Position numbers and translations under genes: made by a program | Shown here: piece after piece, positions 1-7,787 of the stretch | Numbering within the stretch: the stretch's first letter is position 1 | Layout of the letters: each line of letters starts with the position of its first letter | DNA from: Pseudarthrobacter siccitolerans | Lineage (GTDB): Bacteria > Actinomycetota > Actinomycetes > Actinomycetales > Micrococcaceae | Reading direction: 5' to 3' | Length of the DNA: 64,000 bases | NCBI RefSeq assembly: GCF_001046895.1 | Contig: NZ_CAQI01000032.1 | Span: 122,608 to 186,607, forward strand | Notes under the pieces: generated by a model | Database searches by the model: none | Seen by the model: the letters and a program-made list of their open reading frames with translations, nothing else | Told to the model about the DNA's origin: nothing

Positions 1-41
1 AGAAAGCTGGGAGCCCGCCGCGCAGCGTGACCGGTGCAGGC

Positions 42-542
42 TCAGGAGAGTGAAGCTGCGAGTTCCTCGATGATCTCGAACTGCTCGCGAACGCCGCCTT
101 CCATGCCGGACCGGGCAATCATGTCGCGCACTTCCTTGCTGCCCGCATTGGTGCGGATGCTCACCAGGGTGGCGCCGCCGTCGGCCGGTTCAAAGGTGAC
201 GGTGTTGACCACGGCGCCCTCCTCGCTGTTGGGCGGGGTGTCCGGCATCTCCATGATTTCGGTGTGGACGATCCGCTTGTTCGGCACGATCTCCCGGTAT
301 GTCCCGTGGAAGGCAACCTCGAATTCCCCGTGCGCCACCATCACGTACCGCCAGGTCCCGCCCACCCGGAAGTCCATGTCCGCCACGGTCATTTCGCCGC
401 GCCTTCCTGGCCACCATCTCCTGACGAGGTCCGGCGTGGTCCAGGCTTTGTAGACCAGATGGGGCGGCGCGTTGACGGTGCGGGTGATGAGGATTTCCTG
501 GTCGCTGGGGAAGCTGACGTCCAGGGTGCTGGTGTGTGCCAT
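42..542 (-). CDS. SRPBCC (AHSA1-like) family protein
   Basis: A 166-residue protein of the START/SRPBCC helix-grip fold, AHSA1 subgroup. The N-terminal half carries the usual pattern: ITRTVNAPPHLVYKAWT, then a WWPG turn, then a GGTWRYVM strand. The family binds small hydrophobic ligands in a cavity and no catalytic residues are conserved, so no substrate can be given. An AGGAG ribosome-binding site lies 7 nt before the ATG. It lies 27 bp downstream of an ArsR regulator on the same strand, a frequent ArsR-SRPBCC pairing, so both are probably one transcript under ArsR autoregulation. It is complete; only 41 bases of the window lie beyond its stop. Confidence 0.9.
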   Translation of the reverse strand: MAHTSTLDVSFPSDQEILITRTVNAPPHLVYKAWTTPDLVRRWWPGRRGEMTVADMDFRVGGTWRYVMVAHGEFEVAFHGTYREIVPNKRIVHTEIMEMPDTPPNSEEGAVVNTVTFEPADGGATLVSIRTNAGSKEVRDMIARSGMEGGVREQFEIIEELAASLS

Positions 543-555
543 TGCCTTGCTCCTT

Positions 556-587
556 AGCTTTGTGTGTCTTCAGCTTTGTGTGTCTTC
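556..587. repeat. 16-bp tandem duplication at arsR 3' end
   Basis: Two perfect adjacent copies of AGCTTTGTGTGTCTTC (556-571 and 572-587). On the coding strand of arsR each copy is followed by a stop after AGC (TGA in one register, TAA in the other), so the duplication does not change the protein end. It looks like a slippage event. Confidence 0.8.
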
Positions 588-911
588 GTCCTTGAAGTCC
601 GTTAGGACATCCTCCAGCAGTTCGAAGCGTTCCTCCCAGAGGTGCTGGTAGCTGGAAATCCAGTCGTGGATGGGCTTGAGCGCCTGTGGGTTCAACCGGT
701 AGACGCGCTGCCGGCCCTCGTCACGGGACATTACGGCGCCCACCTCGCGCAGGACCCGCAGGTGGCGTGACACGTGCGGTTGCGCCAGGCCCAGCAGGTC
801 CACCAGTTCGTTGACCGGCCGCTCGCCCCCGCTGAGGACGTCCAGGATTTCCCGACGGCGGGGCTCGGCCACCGCGTTGAATGCATCTGCCGTTGTTGCT
901 GCCCGTGCCAT
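570..911 (-). CDS. ArsR family winged-helix regulator
   Basis: A 113-residue ArsR/SmtB-type repressor. The DNA-binding region is visible as RRREILDVLSGGERPVNELV, then the recognition helix segment LAQPHVSRHLRVLREVGAV, then the wing RDEGRQRVYRLNP. There are no metal-binding Cys clusters, so it probably belongs to the non-metal group that is paired with SRPBCC proteins. The start at 911 follows directly after an AT-rich dyad that could be its own operator. The open frame extends much further upstream, but only antisense to menC. It is divergent from menC. Confidence 0.9.
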   Translation of the reverse strand: MARAATTADAFNAVAEPRRREILDVLSGGERPVNELVDLLGLAQPHVSRHLRVLREVGAVMSRDEGRQRVYRLNPQALKPIHDWISSYQHLWEERFELLEDVLTDFKDEDTQS

Positions 912-918
912 GCCCTCA

Positions 919-941
919 TCATATATCCATATGTGTATGTG
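919..941. promoter_or_regulatory. AT-rich dyad between arsR and menC, probable ArsR operator
   Basis: An AT-rich imperfect dyad is centred on CATATG (928-933) in a 67-bp divergent spacer that is otherwise very GC-rich. The arms are CATATAT and its partner GTATGTG. Position next to the arsR start suggests autoregulation. This is inference from position and symmetry only. Confidence 0.4.
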
Positions 942-978
942 TTGGAAGGGGTCCGGCCGCCGCTTGTACAGTGGACCC
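942..978 (+). promoter_or_regulatory. menC promoter, probably leaderless
   Basis: A -35-like TTGGAA (942-947), 19 bp, then a -10-like TACAGT (967-972) that ends exactly 6 nt before the menC ATG at 979. There is no Shine-Dalgarno sequence. The arrangement predicts transcription starting at or next to the A of the ATG. Confidence 0.55.
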
Positions 979-1986
979 ATGCCCACGCCCCCCGCCCTTG
1001 ACGAACTGCTGGCCGGCGCGCACGTGGTGAGCCTGCCCATGCGCGTGAAGTTCCGCGGCATCATGGAGCGCGAGTCCCTGCTGCTGCGCGGACCGGCGGG
1101 CTGGGGCGAGTTCTGCCCCTTCCCTGAGTATGGCGACGCCGAGGCGTCCCGTTGGCTGGCCTCCGCCATCGAGGCAGGGTGGGAGGGATTTCCAAGTCCG
1201 CTGCGGACGCTGATCCCCGTTAACGCAACTGTCCCCGCGGTCGCTGCCGACCGTGTGCCGGAGGTTCTTGCCCGCTTTGGCCGGGTGGACGCAGTCAAGG
1301 TGAAGGTTGCCGAGCAGGGCCAGGCCCTCGACGACGACGCTGCCCGCCTCGCCGCCGTCCGCTCCGCCCTTCCGGATGCCGCCATCCGCGTGGACGCAAA
1401 CGGAGGCTGGGACGTGCCCGCTGCCATTGAGGCACTCACCCGGCTGGCGGACGTCGGACTCGAATACGCCGAGCAGCCGGTCCCCACCATCGAGGGCCTG
1501 GCAGAGGTGCGCCGCGCTTTACAGTCTGCAGGCATTGCAGTACTGGTCGCCGCCGATGAAAGCGTCCGCAAGGAGTCAGATCCGCTGAAGGTGGCGCGGG
1601 CCGGCGCGGCGGACCTGATCGTGGTCAAGGTGGCGCCGCTCGGGGGAGTGCGGCGCGCGCTGGACATCGTGGCGCAGGCCGGGCTGCCCGCCGTCGTCAG
1701 TTCGGCGCTGGACACGTCGGTGGGGATCCGGGCGGGCCTTGCGCTCGCGGCCGCGCTGCCCGAACTGCCGTACGCGTGCGGGCTGGGGACGGTGTCCCTG
1801 TTCGAATCGGACGTCACCACGGATCCCTTAGTGGCCGACGACGGCGCCATCACACTCCGCGATGTCTCCGCCGACACCGGGCTGCTCAAGCGGTATGCAG
1901 CTTCCCCTGAGCGCCGCGACTGGTGGCTGGCCCGGCTCCGCCGCGTCCACGCCCACCTCGCCCCCCACCGACGCTCTCTCACTTAA
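979..1986 (+). CDS. menC: o-Succinylbenzoate synthase
   Basis: A 335-residue enolase-superfamily enzyme that dehydrates SHCHC to o-succinylbenzoate in menaquinone synthesis. Family residues are visible: the VKVKV strand with Lys107/Lys109, metal ligands in RVDANGG (Asp139), EQP (Glu165) and AADES (Asp193), and the second catalytic Lys217 in VVKVAP. The start was chosen because TACAGT ends 6 nt upstream and the residues before it are out of family. The last residues (RRSLT) and the stop codon are encoded inside the first copy of an intergenic repeat, so the repeat has defined the C-terminus. menD lies downstream, separated by phoX. Confidence 0.9.
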   Translation: MPTPPALDELLAGAHVVSLPMRVKFRGIMERESLLLRGPAGWGEFCPFPEYGDAEASRWLASAIEAGWEGFPSPLRTLIPVNATVPAVAADRVPEVLARFGRVDAVKVKVAEQGQALDDDAARLAAVRSALPDAAIRVDANGGWDVPAAIEALTRLADVGLEYAEQPVPTIEGLAEVRRALQSAGIAVLVAADESVRKESDPLKVARAGAADLIVVKVAPLGGVRRALDIVAQAGLPAVVSSALDTSVGIRAGLALAAALPELPYACGLGTVSLFESDVTTDPLVADDGAITLRDVSADTGLLKRYAASPERRDWWLARLRRVHAHLAPHRRSLT

Positions 1987-2080
1987 TGCGGGGTTTTCCC
2001 CCGACGCTCTCCCACTTAACGCGGCTTTTCCGCCGACGCTCTCTCACTTAACGCGGCTTTGCTGCGGACGCGTCATCACA
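1970..2080 (+). repeat. Tandem intergenic repeat array, left of phoX
   Basis: Copies of a unit whose core is GACGCTCTCTCACTTAA followed by a GCGG and a C/T-rich tail begin at 1970, 2003 and 2035 (period 32-33 bp), with a degenerate fourth at 2067. The same core recurs on both strands at 4293-4426. The first copy overlaps the menC stop codon. Confidence 0.85.
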
Positions 2081-2088
2081 TTCCTGCA

Positions 2089-2121
2089 GGTCATAAGGGG
2101 TTAACCGGAACTTCACCCTAC
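2089..2121 (+). promoter_or_regulatory. Candidate PHO box upstream of phoX
   Basis: Three contiguous 11-bp units: GGTCATAAGGG (2089-2099), GTTAACCGGAA (2100-2110) and CTTCACCCTAC (2111-2121). Actinobacterial PhoP sites are tandem 11-bp direct repeats of the type GKTCAYYYRSG. The three units match that pattern at about 9, 7 and 7 of 11 positions by eye. Position about 70 bp before a phosphatase gene supports it. Confidence 0.5.
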
Positions 2122-2190
2122 TGATCACTTGACGTAGAAATCGGCTGACAGGGTGGGCGGGACCTCATAGAAACACCTTGGAAGGCCCCC

Positions 2191-4260
2191 ATGTCTGAAA
2201 CGACTGCCCGCAAATTTCCGCTGCTGCCGATGCTCGGCCATACCAAGGGCAAGCGCAGCGCCGTTACCTGCGCGCTGAAGTGCGACAACGCCTGCGCCGG
2301 CGACGTCTGCAACACCAGCTCCAACAGCTACTTCCGCGACATCGCCTCTGCCACCTTGTCCCGGCGCGCCGCCCTGGGCTTCGGCGCCGCCGGCGCGCTC
2401 GCCGTCGTCCTCGGTTCAGCTGTTACCTCCGCAGAACCTGCCAGCGCCGCCGGCCTGTCCAAGGCAGCTAAGGAAGGCTTCGGCAAGTCCAAGCTCCAGT
2501 TCACGGCCATCCCGTCGATTGACGCAATGGTGGACGCCGTCACCGTGCCGGAGGGCTTTACCTGGCAGCCGGTCATCCGCTGGGGTGACCCCATCTTCAA
2601 CGGCGCGCCGGAGTTCGACCTGAACAACCAGACCGCCGCTGCCCAGGAAAAGCAGTTCGGTTACAACAACGACTACACCGACATCCTGGAGATCCCGGGC
2701 AGCAAGGGCCGCCGCGCCGTGCTGTTCGCCAATCACGAATACACCAACGAGAACATCATGTTCCCGGCCACCATGCCTGCGGACCAAGTACGGGCTGTCG
2801 GGGCAGCCGCACATGGCCTGTCAGTGGTGGAACTGGAGCGCAAGAACAAGAACCAGCCGTGGACCTACGTCAAGGGCGCGCCGCTGAACCGCCGCTTCCT
2901 GAACAACACGGTCTACGAACTGACCGGTCCTGCCGCCGGATCTTCACTCACCAAGACCGTTGAAGACCCGGCCGGCCGCTTCATCAAGGGAACGCTGGGC
3001 AACTGCGCCGGCGGCACCACCCCGTGGGGCACCATCCTGTCCGGCGAGGAAAACTTCCAGGGCTACTTCGTTGGCAACGGCACGTCTGCCGGCGACAAGC
3101 GCTACGGCATCACGTCCAAGCCCACCGCCCGCCAGTGGGAACTGGACGAGGACCGCTGGGACACCCGCAATGCCGGCTACGAGAACGAGGCCAACCGCTT
3201 CGGCTGGATCGTGGAAGTCGACCCGTTCGACCCCAACTCCACCCCGAAGAAGCACTCCATGCTGGGCCGCTTCAAGCACGAGGGCGCCAACGTCATCATC
3301 GCCAAGTCGGGACACGTGGTGGCCTACTCCGGCGACGACGAGCGCTTCGACTACCTCTACAAGTTCGTCTCGAAGGACAAATACGTTGAAGGTGACCGGG
3401 CGCACAACATGACGCTGCTGTCCGCCGGCAGCCTCTACGTCGCGAAGTTCACTGGCAACTCCCCGGCGGCTGAGATCACCGGCACCGGCGCTGTACCCTC
3501 GGACGGTGCCTTCGACGGCATCGGTGAGTGGCTGCCGCTGGTGGTGGACGGGGCTTCCGCCGTTCCCGGCATGTCCGTGCAGGAGGTCCTGGTGTACACC
3601 CGCCTGGCCGCGGACAAGGTTGGTCCCACCAAGATGGACCGCTGCGAGGACGTGCAGCCCAGCCTCCACACCGGCAAGGTCTATGTGGCCTGCACCAACA
3701 ACTCTAGCCGCGGCACCGGCTCCAACGAAAAGGCCACCGAGGTCAACCCCCGCAACCAGAACCGCGACGGCCATATCGTGGAAATCACCGAGAACGGCGA
3801 CCAGACCTCCACCACGTTCACCTGGAACCTGCTCATGGTCTGCGGCGATCCTGCCCAGGGCGACGTCACCTACTTCTCGGGCTTCCCGACGGATAAGGTC
3901 TCGCCCATCTCCTGCCCGGACAACCTCGCGTTCGACTCCGTGGGCAACCTCTGGATCTCCACCGACGGCGCGCCCTCCGGCATAGGCAAGGCGGACGGCC
4001 TGTTCAAGGTCACCCTGGATGGCCCCGAGCGCGGCAGGGTGGAGCAGTTCCTCGCCGTCCCGCGCGACGCGGAGACCTGCGGCCCCATCATCCACGACGA
4101 CGAGCGCAGTGTGTTCGTCGCCGTGCAGCACCCGGGCGAGGACGGCTCGTTCGATGCGCAGGTGTCCTTCTTCCCGGATTACGTCCCGGCAGGCACGACG
4201 CCGGCACCCGGCCAAGCGCGCGCCCCGCGCCCTTCGGTGATCCAAGTGTTCCGAGGCTAA
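2191..4260 (+). CDS. PhoX-family (DUF839) Tat-exported phosphatase
   Basis: A 689-residue protein of the PhoX/DUF839 family; known members are Fe/Ca-dependent alkaline phosphatases. A long N-region with four cysteines (27, 31, 35, 40) precedes the twin-arginine motif SRRAALGF (Arg58-Arg59), a hydrophobic stretch and a probable cleavage site near residue 87, so it should be exported folded by Tat. Family signatures include LFANHEYTNE, GNCAGGTTPWGT, LSGEENFQGYF and a C-terminal SCPDNLAFD. GGAAGG lies 5 nt before the ATG. A PHO-box-like triple repeat upstream suggests phosphate-starvation control. It sits between menC and menD and is flanked by copies of one repeat family, so it may be an insertion into that locus. 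Exact substrate unknown. Confidence 0.85.
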   Translation: MSETTARKFPLLPMLGHTKGKRSAVTCALKCDNACAGDVCNTSSNSYFRDIASATLSRRAALGFGAAGALAVVLGSAVTSAEPASAAGLSKAAKEGFGKSKLQFTAIPSIDAMVDAVTVPEGFTWQPVIRWGDPIFNGAPEFDLNNQTAAAQEKQFGYNNDYTDILEIPGSKGRRAVLFANHEYTNENIMFPATMPADQVRAVGAAAHGLSVVELERKNKNQPWTYVKGAPLNRRFLNNTVYELTGPAAGSSLTKTVEDPAGRFIKGTLGNCAGGTTPWGTILSGEENFQGYFVGNGTSAGDKRYGITSKPTARQWELDEDRWDTRNAGYENEANRFGWIVEVDPFDPNSTPKKHSMLGRFKHEGANVIIAKSGHVVAYSGDDERFDYLYKFVSKDKYVEGDRAHNMTLLSAGSLYVAKFTGNSPAAEITGTGAVPSDGAFDGIGEWLPLVVDGASAVPGMSVQEVLVYTRLAADKVGPTKMDRCEDVQPSLHTGKVYVACTNNSSRGTGSNEKATEVNPRNQNRDGHIVEITENGDQTSTTFTWNLLMVCGDPAQGDVTYFSGFPTDKVSPISCPDNLAFDSVGNLWISTDGAPSGIGKADGLFKVTLDGPERGRVEQFLAVPRDAETCGPIIHDDERSVFVAVQHPGEDGSFDAQVSFFPDYVPAGTTPAPGQARAPRPSVIQVFRG

Positions 4261-4292
4261 CTCCCGCCGGTGTTTGCACCCGCAGAAGTCCA

Positions 4293-4426
4293 ACGCTCTC
4301 TCACTTAACGCGGGAAAATCCAGGACGCTCTATCACTCTCTTCAGGAGAGTGATAGAGCGTTCCGGGTTAAGGCGCATTAAGTGATAGAGCGTTCCGGGT
4401 TAAGGCGCATTAAGTGAGAGAGCGTC
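4293..4426. repeat. Inverted and direct repeat array, right of phoX
   Basis: Five copies of the same core as at 1970-2080. Two are forward (4293-4321 and 4324-4337) and three reverse (4349-4380, 4381-4412, 4413-4426). The two 32-nt reverse copies at 4349 and 4381 are identical. Copies two and three face each other to give a perfect 16-bp hairpin (ACGCTCTATCACTCTC at 4325-4340 with its complement at 4346-4361, loop TTCAG), which could also terminate phoX transcription. Confidence 0.85.
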
Positions 4427-4477
4427 GGGAGGTTGGTGCGGGAAGTGGTGGGGCGTCGGGGGTGGCAGACTGGTTTG

Positions 4478-6289
4478 GTGACTTCGCTGAACGAACCTTC
4501 CCCCGATGCAGCCCACACCTCCGACGCAGCCCACACCCCCGACGCAGTCGCGTCCGGAACTGCCTCGTCCGGCACTGACACCCCCGACGGTGCCCCTTCC
4601 TTGAGTGCGCTGGCGGCGGCGCGGATCGCCGTCGAGGCACTGCTCGACGGCGGGGTGCAGCATGTGGTGGTTTCGCCGGGTTCCCGGTCTGCGCCGATGG
4701 CATATGCCCTTGCTGAGGCGTCGGCGCAGGGCCGCGTGGAGCTGCTGGTCCGGATTGACGAGCGGTCCGCCGGCTTCACCGCGCTGGGGCTGGCGCTGTC
4801 CACGGGCTCACCCGCGGCCGTACTCACCACGTCCGGGACCGCCGTCGGAAACCTGATGCCGGCGGTGATGGAGGCCAACCACGCCGCGGTTCCGCTAATC
4901 GTTCTCTCCGCGGACCGGCCCGATGAACTCCGCGGCACCGGCGCCAACCAGACCACTGTCCAGCCTGATCTTTTCGGCGAACAGGTACGGTTCGCCGTCG
5001 ATATCCCGGCGGGCTCCAACCCGGAACGGGCCGTCCAGACGGGTCTTTCCGCCGCCACCGGGGCCTTTGCCGATCTCGCCCCGGGCCCGGTGCAGCTCAA
5101 CCTTGCCTTCCGCGATCCGCTGGTTCCGGAAGCATCCGACCAGCTGCCCGTGCCGGCCGAGCGGCAGCGCTACCGCATCGGCACCGAGCCGCTCATCATG
5201 AACCTCCCGCCTGCGTCGACGGACCTGGTAGAGCGCCGTACCGTGGTTCTGGCCGGGCACGACGCCGGTCCGGTCGCCGAGGCCTTTGCCCGCGCCCACA
5301 GCCTGCCGCTGCTGGCGGAGCCGTCGTCGAACGCGCGTTTCGGCCCAAACGCTGTAGGGCCTTACCGGCTGCTGCTGGAGCACTTCGGGTCCGGCGCCGC
5401 GCAGCCCATCGAACGGGTGGTGCTGTTTGGCCGCCCCACCCTGTCCCGGCCGGTCGCTGCCCTCCTGGCCCGCGCGGATGTCCCGTCCGCCTTGTACCAG
5501 CCGGTGCCCGTCGCCTGGTACGAGCCGGGCCGGCGCACGGAGCTGCCCCTGGAAAGCCTTGCCGACCTCGCAGATTTCGCCGGCCGCGGCCCGTCCGACT
5601 GGCTGGACACCTGGCTGCTCGCGGGTTCGGCCGCCCAGCACGCACTGGACCTTGTCCTTGCCCAGAACGCACCTGCCACCGGCCCGTCCGTGGGCTCGCT
5701 CGTCTGGAAGCATTCCCGCGGCCAGCTGCTGCTCGGCTCCTCGAACGGCATCCGGGACGTGGACCTGGCCGGGCTGCCCGCCCCCGAACCCGCAGCCACC
5801 GTCTACGCCAACCGGGGCCTCGCCGGAATCGACGGCACCATCTCCACTGCCACCGGCATCGCCCTCGGCGGCCGGCAGGAAACCACAGTGCTCCTGGGCG
5901 ATGTCACGTTCCTGCATGATGCCGGGGGCCTGCTGATCGGGCCAGGGGAGGAGCAACCGCAGCTGCGGATCGTGGTCCTCAACGACTCCGGCGGGGCGAT
6001 CTTCGACCTCCTGGAACACGGCGCGGTGCGTGAGGCTGGAACGTACGGCGACGCCGTCGAACGCCTCTTCGCCACCCCGCACTCGGTGGACATCGCGGCA
6101 CTTGCCGCAGCATACGGCGTCGGCCACAGCGCGGTGAGTACGACGGCGGCACTAGCCGAGGCGCTTGCCCTGCCGGTGGAGGGCCGCAGCATCGTGGAAG
6201 TGCGGACGGACCGCCGTTCGCTCCGGCAGCTCCACGCGCGGATCAAGGAAGCCGTGGCCGCGGCCGTCGGGGGAGTCCTGGCGCGTTAG
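4478..6289 (+). CDS. menD: SEPHCHC synthase (2-oxoglutarate decarboxylase)
   Basis: About 603 residues; a thiamine-diphosphate enzyme joining isochorismate and 2-oxoglutarate in menaquinone synthesis. Family blocks in order: VVVSPGSRSAPMAYAL, the conserved ERSAGFTALGLA, TTSGTAVGNLMPAVMEA, SADRPDELRGTGANQT, and the C-terminal ThDP-binding stretch GDVTFLHDAGGLL with LNDSGGAIFDLL. I chose GTG at 4478 because CAGACT, a possible -10, ends 6 nt before it and residues upstream come from repeat DNA; the frame is open from 4433. The first 40 residues carry a Ser/Thr/Ala-rich segment unlike the core. It converges on the aminotransferase gene, 32 bp away. Confidence 0.9.
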   Translation: MTSLNEPSPDAAHTSDAAHTPDAVASGTASSGTDTPDGAPSLSALAAARIAVEALLDGGVQHVVVSPGSRSAPMAYALAEASAQGRVELLVRIDERSAGFTALGLALSTGSPAAVLTTSGTAVGNLMPAVMEANHAAVPLIVLSADRPDELRGTGANQTTVQPDLFGEQVRFAVDIPAGSNPERAVQTGLSAATGAFADLAPGPVQLNLAFRDPLVPEASDQLPVPAERQRYRIGTEPLIMNLPPASTDLVERRTVVLAGHDAGPVAEAFARAHSLPLLAEPSSNARFGPNAVGPYRLLLEHFGSGAAQPIERVVLFGRPTLSRPVAALLARADVPSALYQPVPVAWYEPGRRTELPLESLADLADFAGRGPSDWLDTWLLAGSAAQHALDLVLAQNAPATGPSVGSLVWKHSRGQLLLGSSNGIRDVDLAGLPAPEPAATVYANRGLAGIDGTISTATGIALGGRQETTVLLGDVTFLHDAGGLLIGPGEEQPQLRIVVLNDSGGAIFDLLEHGAVREAGTYGDAVERLFATPHSVDIAALAAAYGVGHSAVSTTAALAEALALPVEGRSIVEVRTDRRSLRQLHARIKEAVAAAVGGVLAR

Positions 6290-6321
6290 GCGTGCGTTGC
6301 AGCACGTTTACTCGTATCCCA

Positions 6322-7530
6322 TCACCGGCGGTGCTCCTCCAGCGCTTCTTTGAAAGCCGGCAGGCTGCGCTCGACCATGTCGTCGTTGGCTGTCAGGGAG
6401 ATCCGGAAGAAGCCCGGAGTTTCGAACAGTACGCCGGGGAGCACGAAGACGTCCCGCTTGGCCAGTGATCCGGTGAACGCCTGGTCGTCAGGGATGGGGG
6501 ACGTGACGTAGAGGTAGAAACTGCCTTCCGGCGGCTGAAGGCGGTACCCCATGCCGCCGAGCGCCTCGACCAGGCGGTCCCGGCGCCGCTGCAGTTGTCC
6601 GACGTCGATGGTGAACTTCTCCAGTTCGGGAAGCGCGTGCTGCAGCAGGGCATTCGGGTATACCCAGCCCATTGCCACCTGCAGCCCGGATATGGCCGGG
6701 CGCATCTCGTCCCGGTGCGGCATGGCGGGCGGCAGTGCCAGGTAGCCCACGCGCTGGCCTGGCGAGAGGTGGGTTTTGCCGTACGAGTAGGCCAACAGCG
6801 TATGCGGGTAGAACTCCACAGGACTATGGAAGCGCGCGCCATCGAACACGATCCGGTTGTAGGCCTCGTCCGAGATCAGGTAGATCCGCCGGCCGATTCT
6901 TGCCGAGGCCGCCTCAAGCAGGTCCGCAAGCTGGGTCAGCAGCTCGGGGGGATAGATACGGCCGGTGGGGTTATTCGGCGAGTTGACGATCACCACCCTG
7001 GTGCGCCCGGTGATGGCGGCTTCGATCGCGCCGAGGTCCAGGTCGAACGTGGTGGTGTCCACGGTGACCTTGACCGGTACCAGACCGGCCTCAAGGATCA
7101 GCGGCTCGTAAAGGAACCATGGCGGCAGGCTGTAAACGACCTCATCGCCCGGATCCGCCACGGTCTTCAGCGCCAGGGCGATGGCGGCGAAGCCACCGGT
7201 GGTCAGGTAGACATCCTCCGGACGGAACGGCACGTCCAGCAGCCGCTGGAGGGATTCCGCGGCTGCCTCCCGGGCGGCGCTGCCGTTGGCCTGGTAGGCA
7301 AACCACTGGTCGTTTTGCGGGACCAGCGCGTCCCGCAAGGTGTTAACGTAGCGGTCCGGCGGCATCTGGTGCGGGTTGCCGAAAGTGAAATCGCAGCCGG
7401 ACGTCTGCCCGTCCCCGCGGGCGCCGAACCCCCGTATGTACTCGTCAACCCGCAGGAACGAGGGTATCGAGGCCAACCGCGCGGCCCGGTTGGATATCAC
7501 GGACGGGGTTGGCGAAGTCGGGTCTACCAT
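6322..7530 (-). CDS. PLP-dependent class I/II aminotransferase
   Basis: A 402-residue fold-type I pyridoxal-phosphate enzyme. Visible landmarks are FGNPHQMPP near the N-terminus, the NSPNNPTGR substrate/PLP motif, the SDEAYNRI strand with the Asp that contacts the pyridine nitrogen, and YSYGKTHL with the Schiff-base lysine, followed by GQRVGYLALP. The amino-acid substrate cannot be read from sequence. AGGAG lies 7 nt before the ATG at 7530; a longer open frame upstream is not needed. It precedes, on the same strand, no other gene, but follows an amino-acid ABC transporter whose mRNA probably ends at the hairpin 7710-7754. Confidence 0.85.
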   Translation of the reverse strand: MVDPTSPTPSVISNRAARLASIPSFLRVDEYIRGFGARGDGQTSGCDFTFGNPHQMPPDRYVNTLRDALVPQNDQWFAYQANGSAAREAAAESLQRLLDVPFRPEDVYLTTGGFAAIALALKTVADPGDEVVYSLPPWFLYEPLILEAGLVPVKVTVDTTTFDLDLGAIEAAITGRTRVVIVNSPNNPTGRIYPPELLTQLADLLEAASARIGRRIYLISDEAYNRIVFDGARFHSPVEFYPHTLLAYSYGKTHLSPGQRVGYLALPPAMPHRDEMRPAISGLQVAMGWVYPNALLQHALPELEKFTIDVGQLQRRRDRLVEALGGMGYRLQPPEGSFYLYVTSPIPDDQAFTGSLAKRDVFVLPGVLFETPGFFRISLTANDDMVERSLPAFKEALEEHRR

Positions 7531-7709
7531 GTCACGCTCCTGTGCAGAACGGCCGGATGGTCCGGCCTCCCGTGGGCAGCGCGCTGCTGAGCCAGGGCTG
7601 TTGGTGGGACCCATTCTGTGCCCGGCACCAGCGGAAGTAAAGGTCCGCAGCAAAGGTGCGTGCCGCCGTCGTGCGTGCCTGGACGGCGGCGCTTGAGCCC
7701 CGTGACGCA

Positions 7710-7754
7710 CACATTCCCTGGCGCTATGGGTATATCCAAGCGCCAGGGAATGTG
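7710..7754 (-). terminator. Nested hairpin downstream of the amino-acid ABC operon
   Basis: CACATTCCCTGGCGCT (7710-7725) pairs perfectly with 7739-7754, and the 13-nt middle contains TGG-gtatat-CCA, which extends the stem after one bulged base. It lies 33 bp after the last gene of the ABC operon. There is no clear T-tract, so it may protect the 3' end rather than terminate. Confidence 0.6.
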
Positions 7755-7787
7755 CGTGTCGATTTTGATGAGCGGGTCGGGCCGCGC

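Noticed and set aside
1970..2080. Array left of phoX as CRISPR
   Set aside because: The units are contiguous with a variable tail and overlap a coding sequence; no spacers of constant length and no cas genes.
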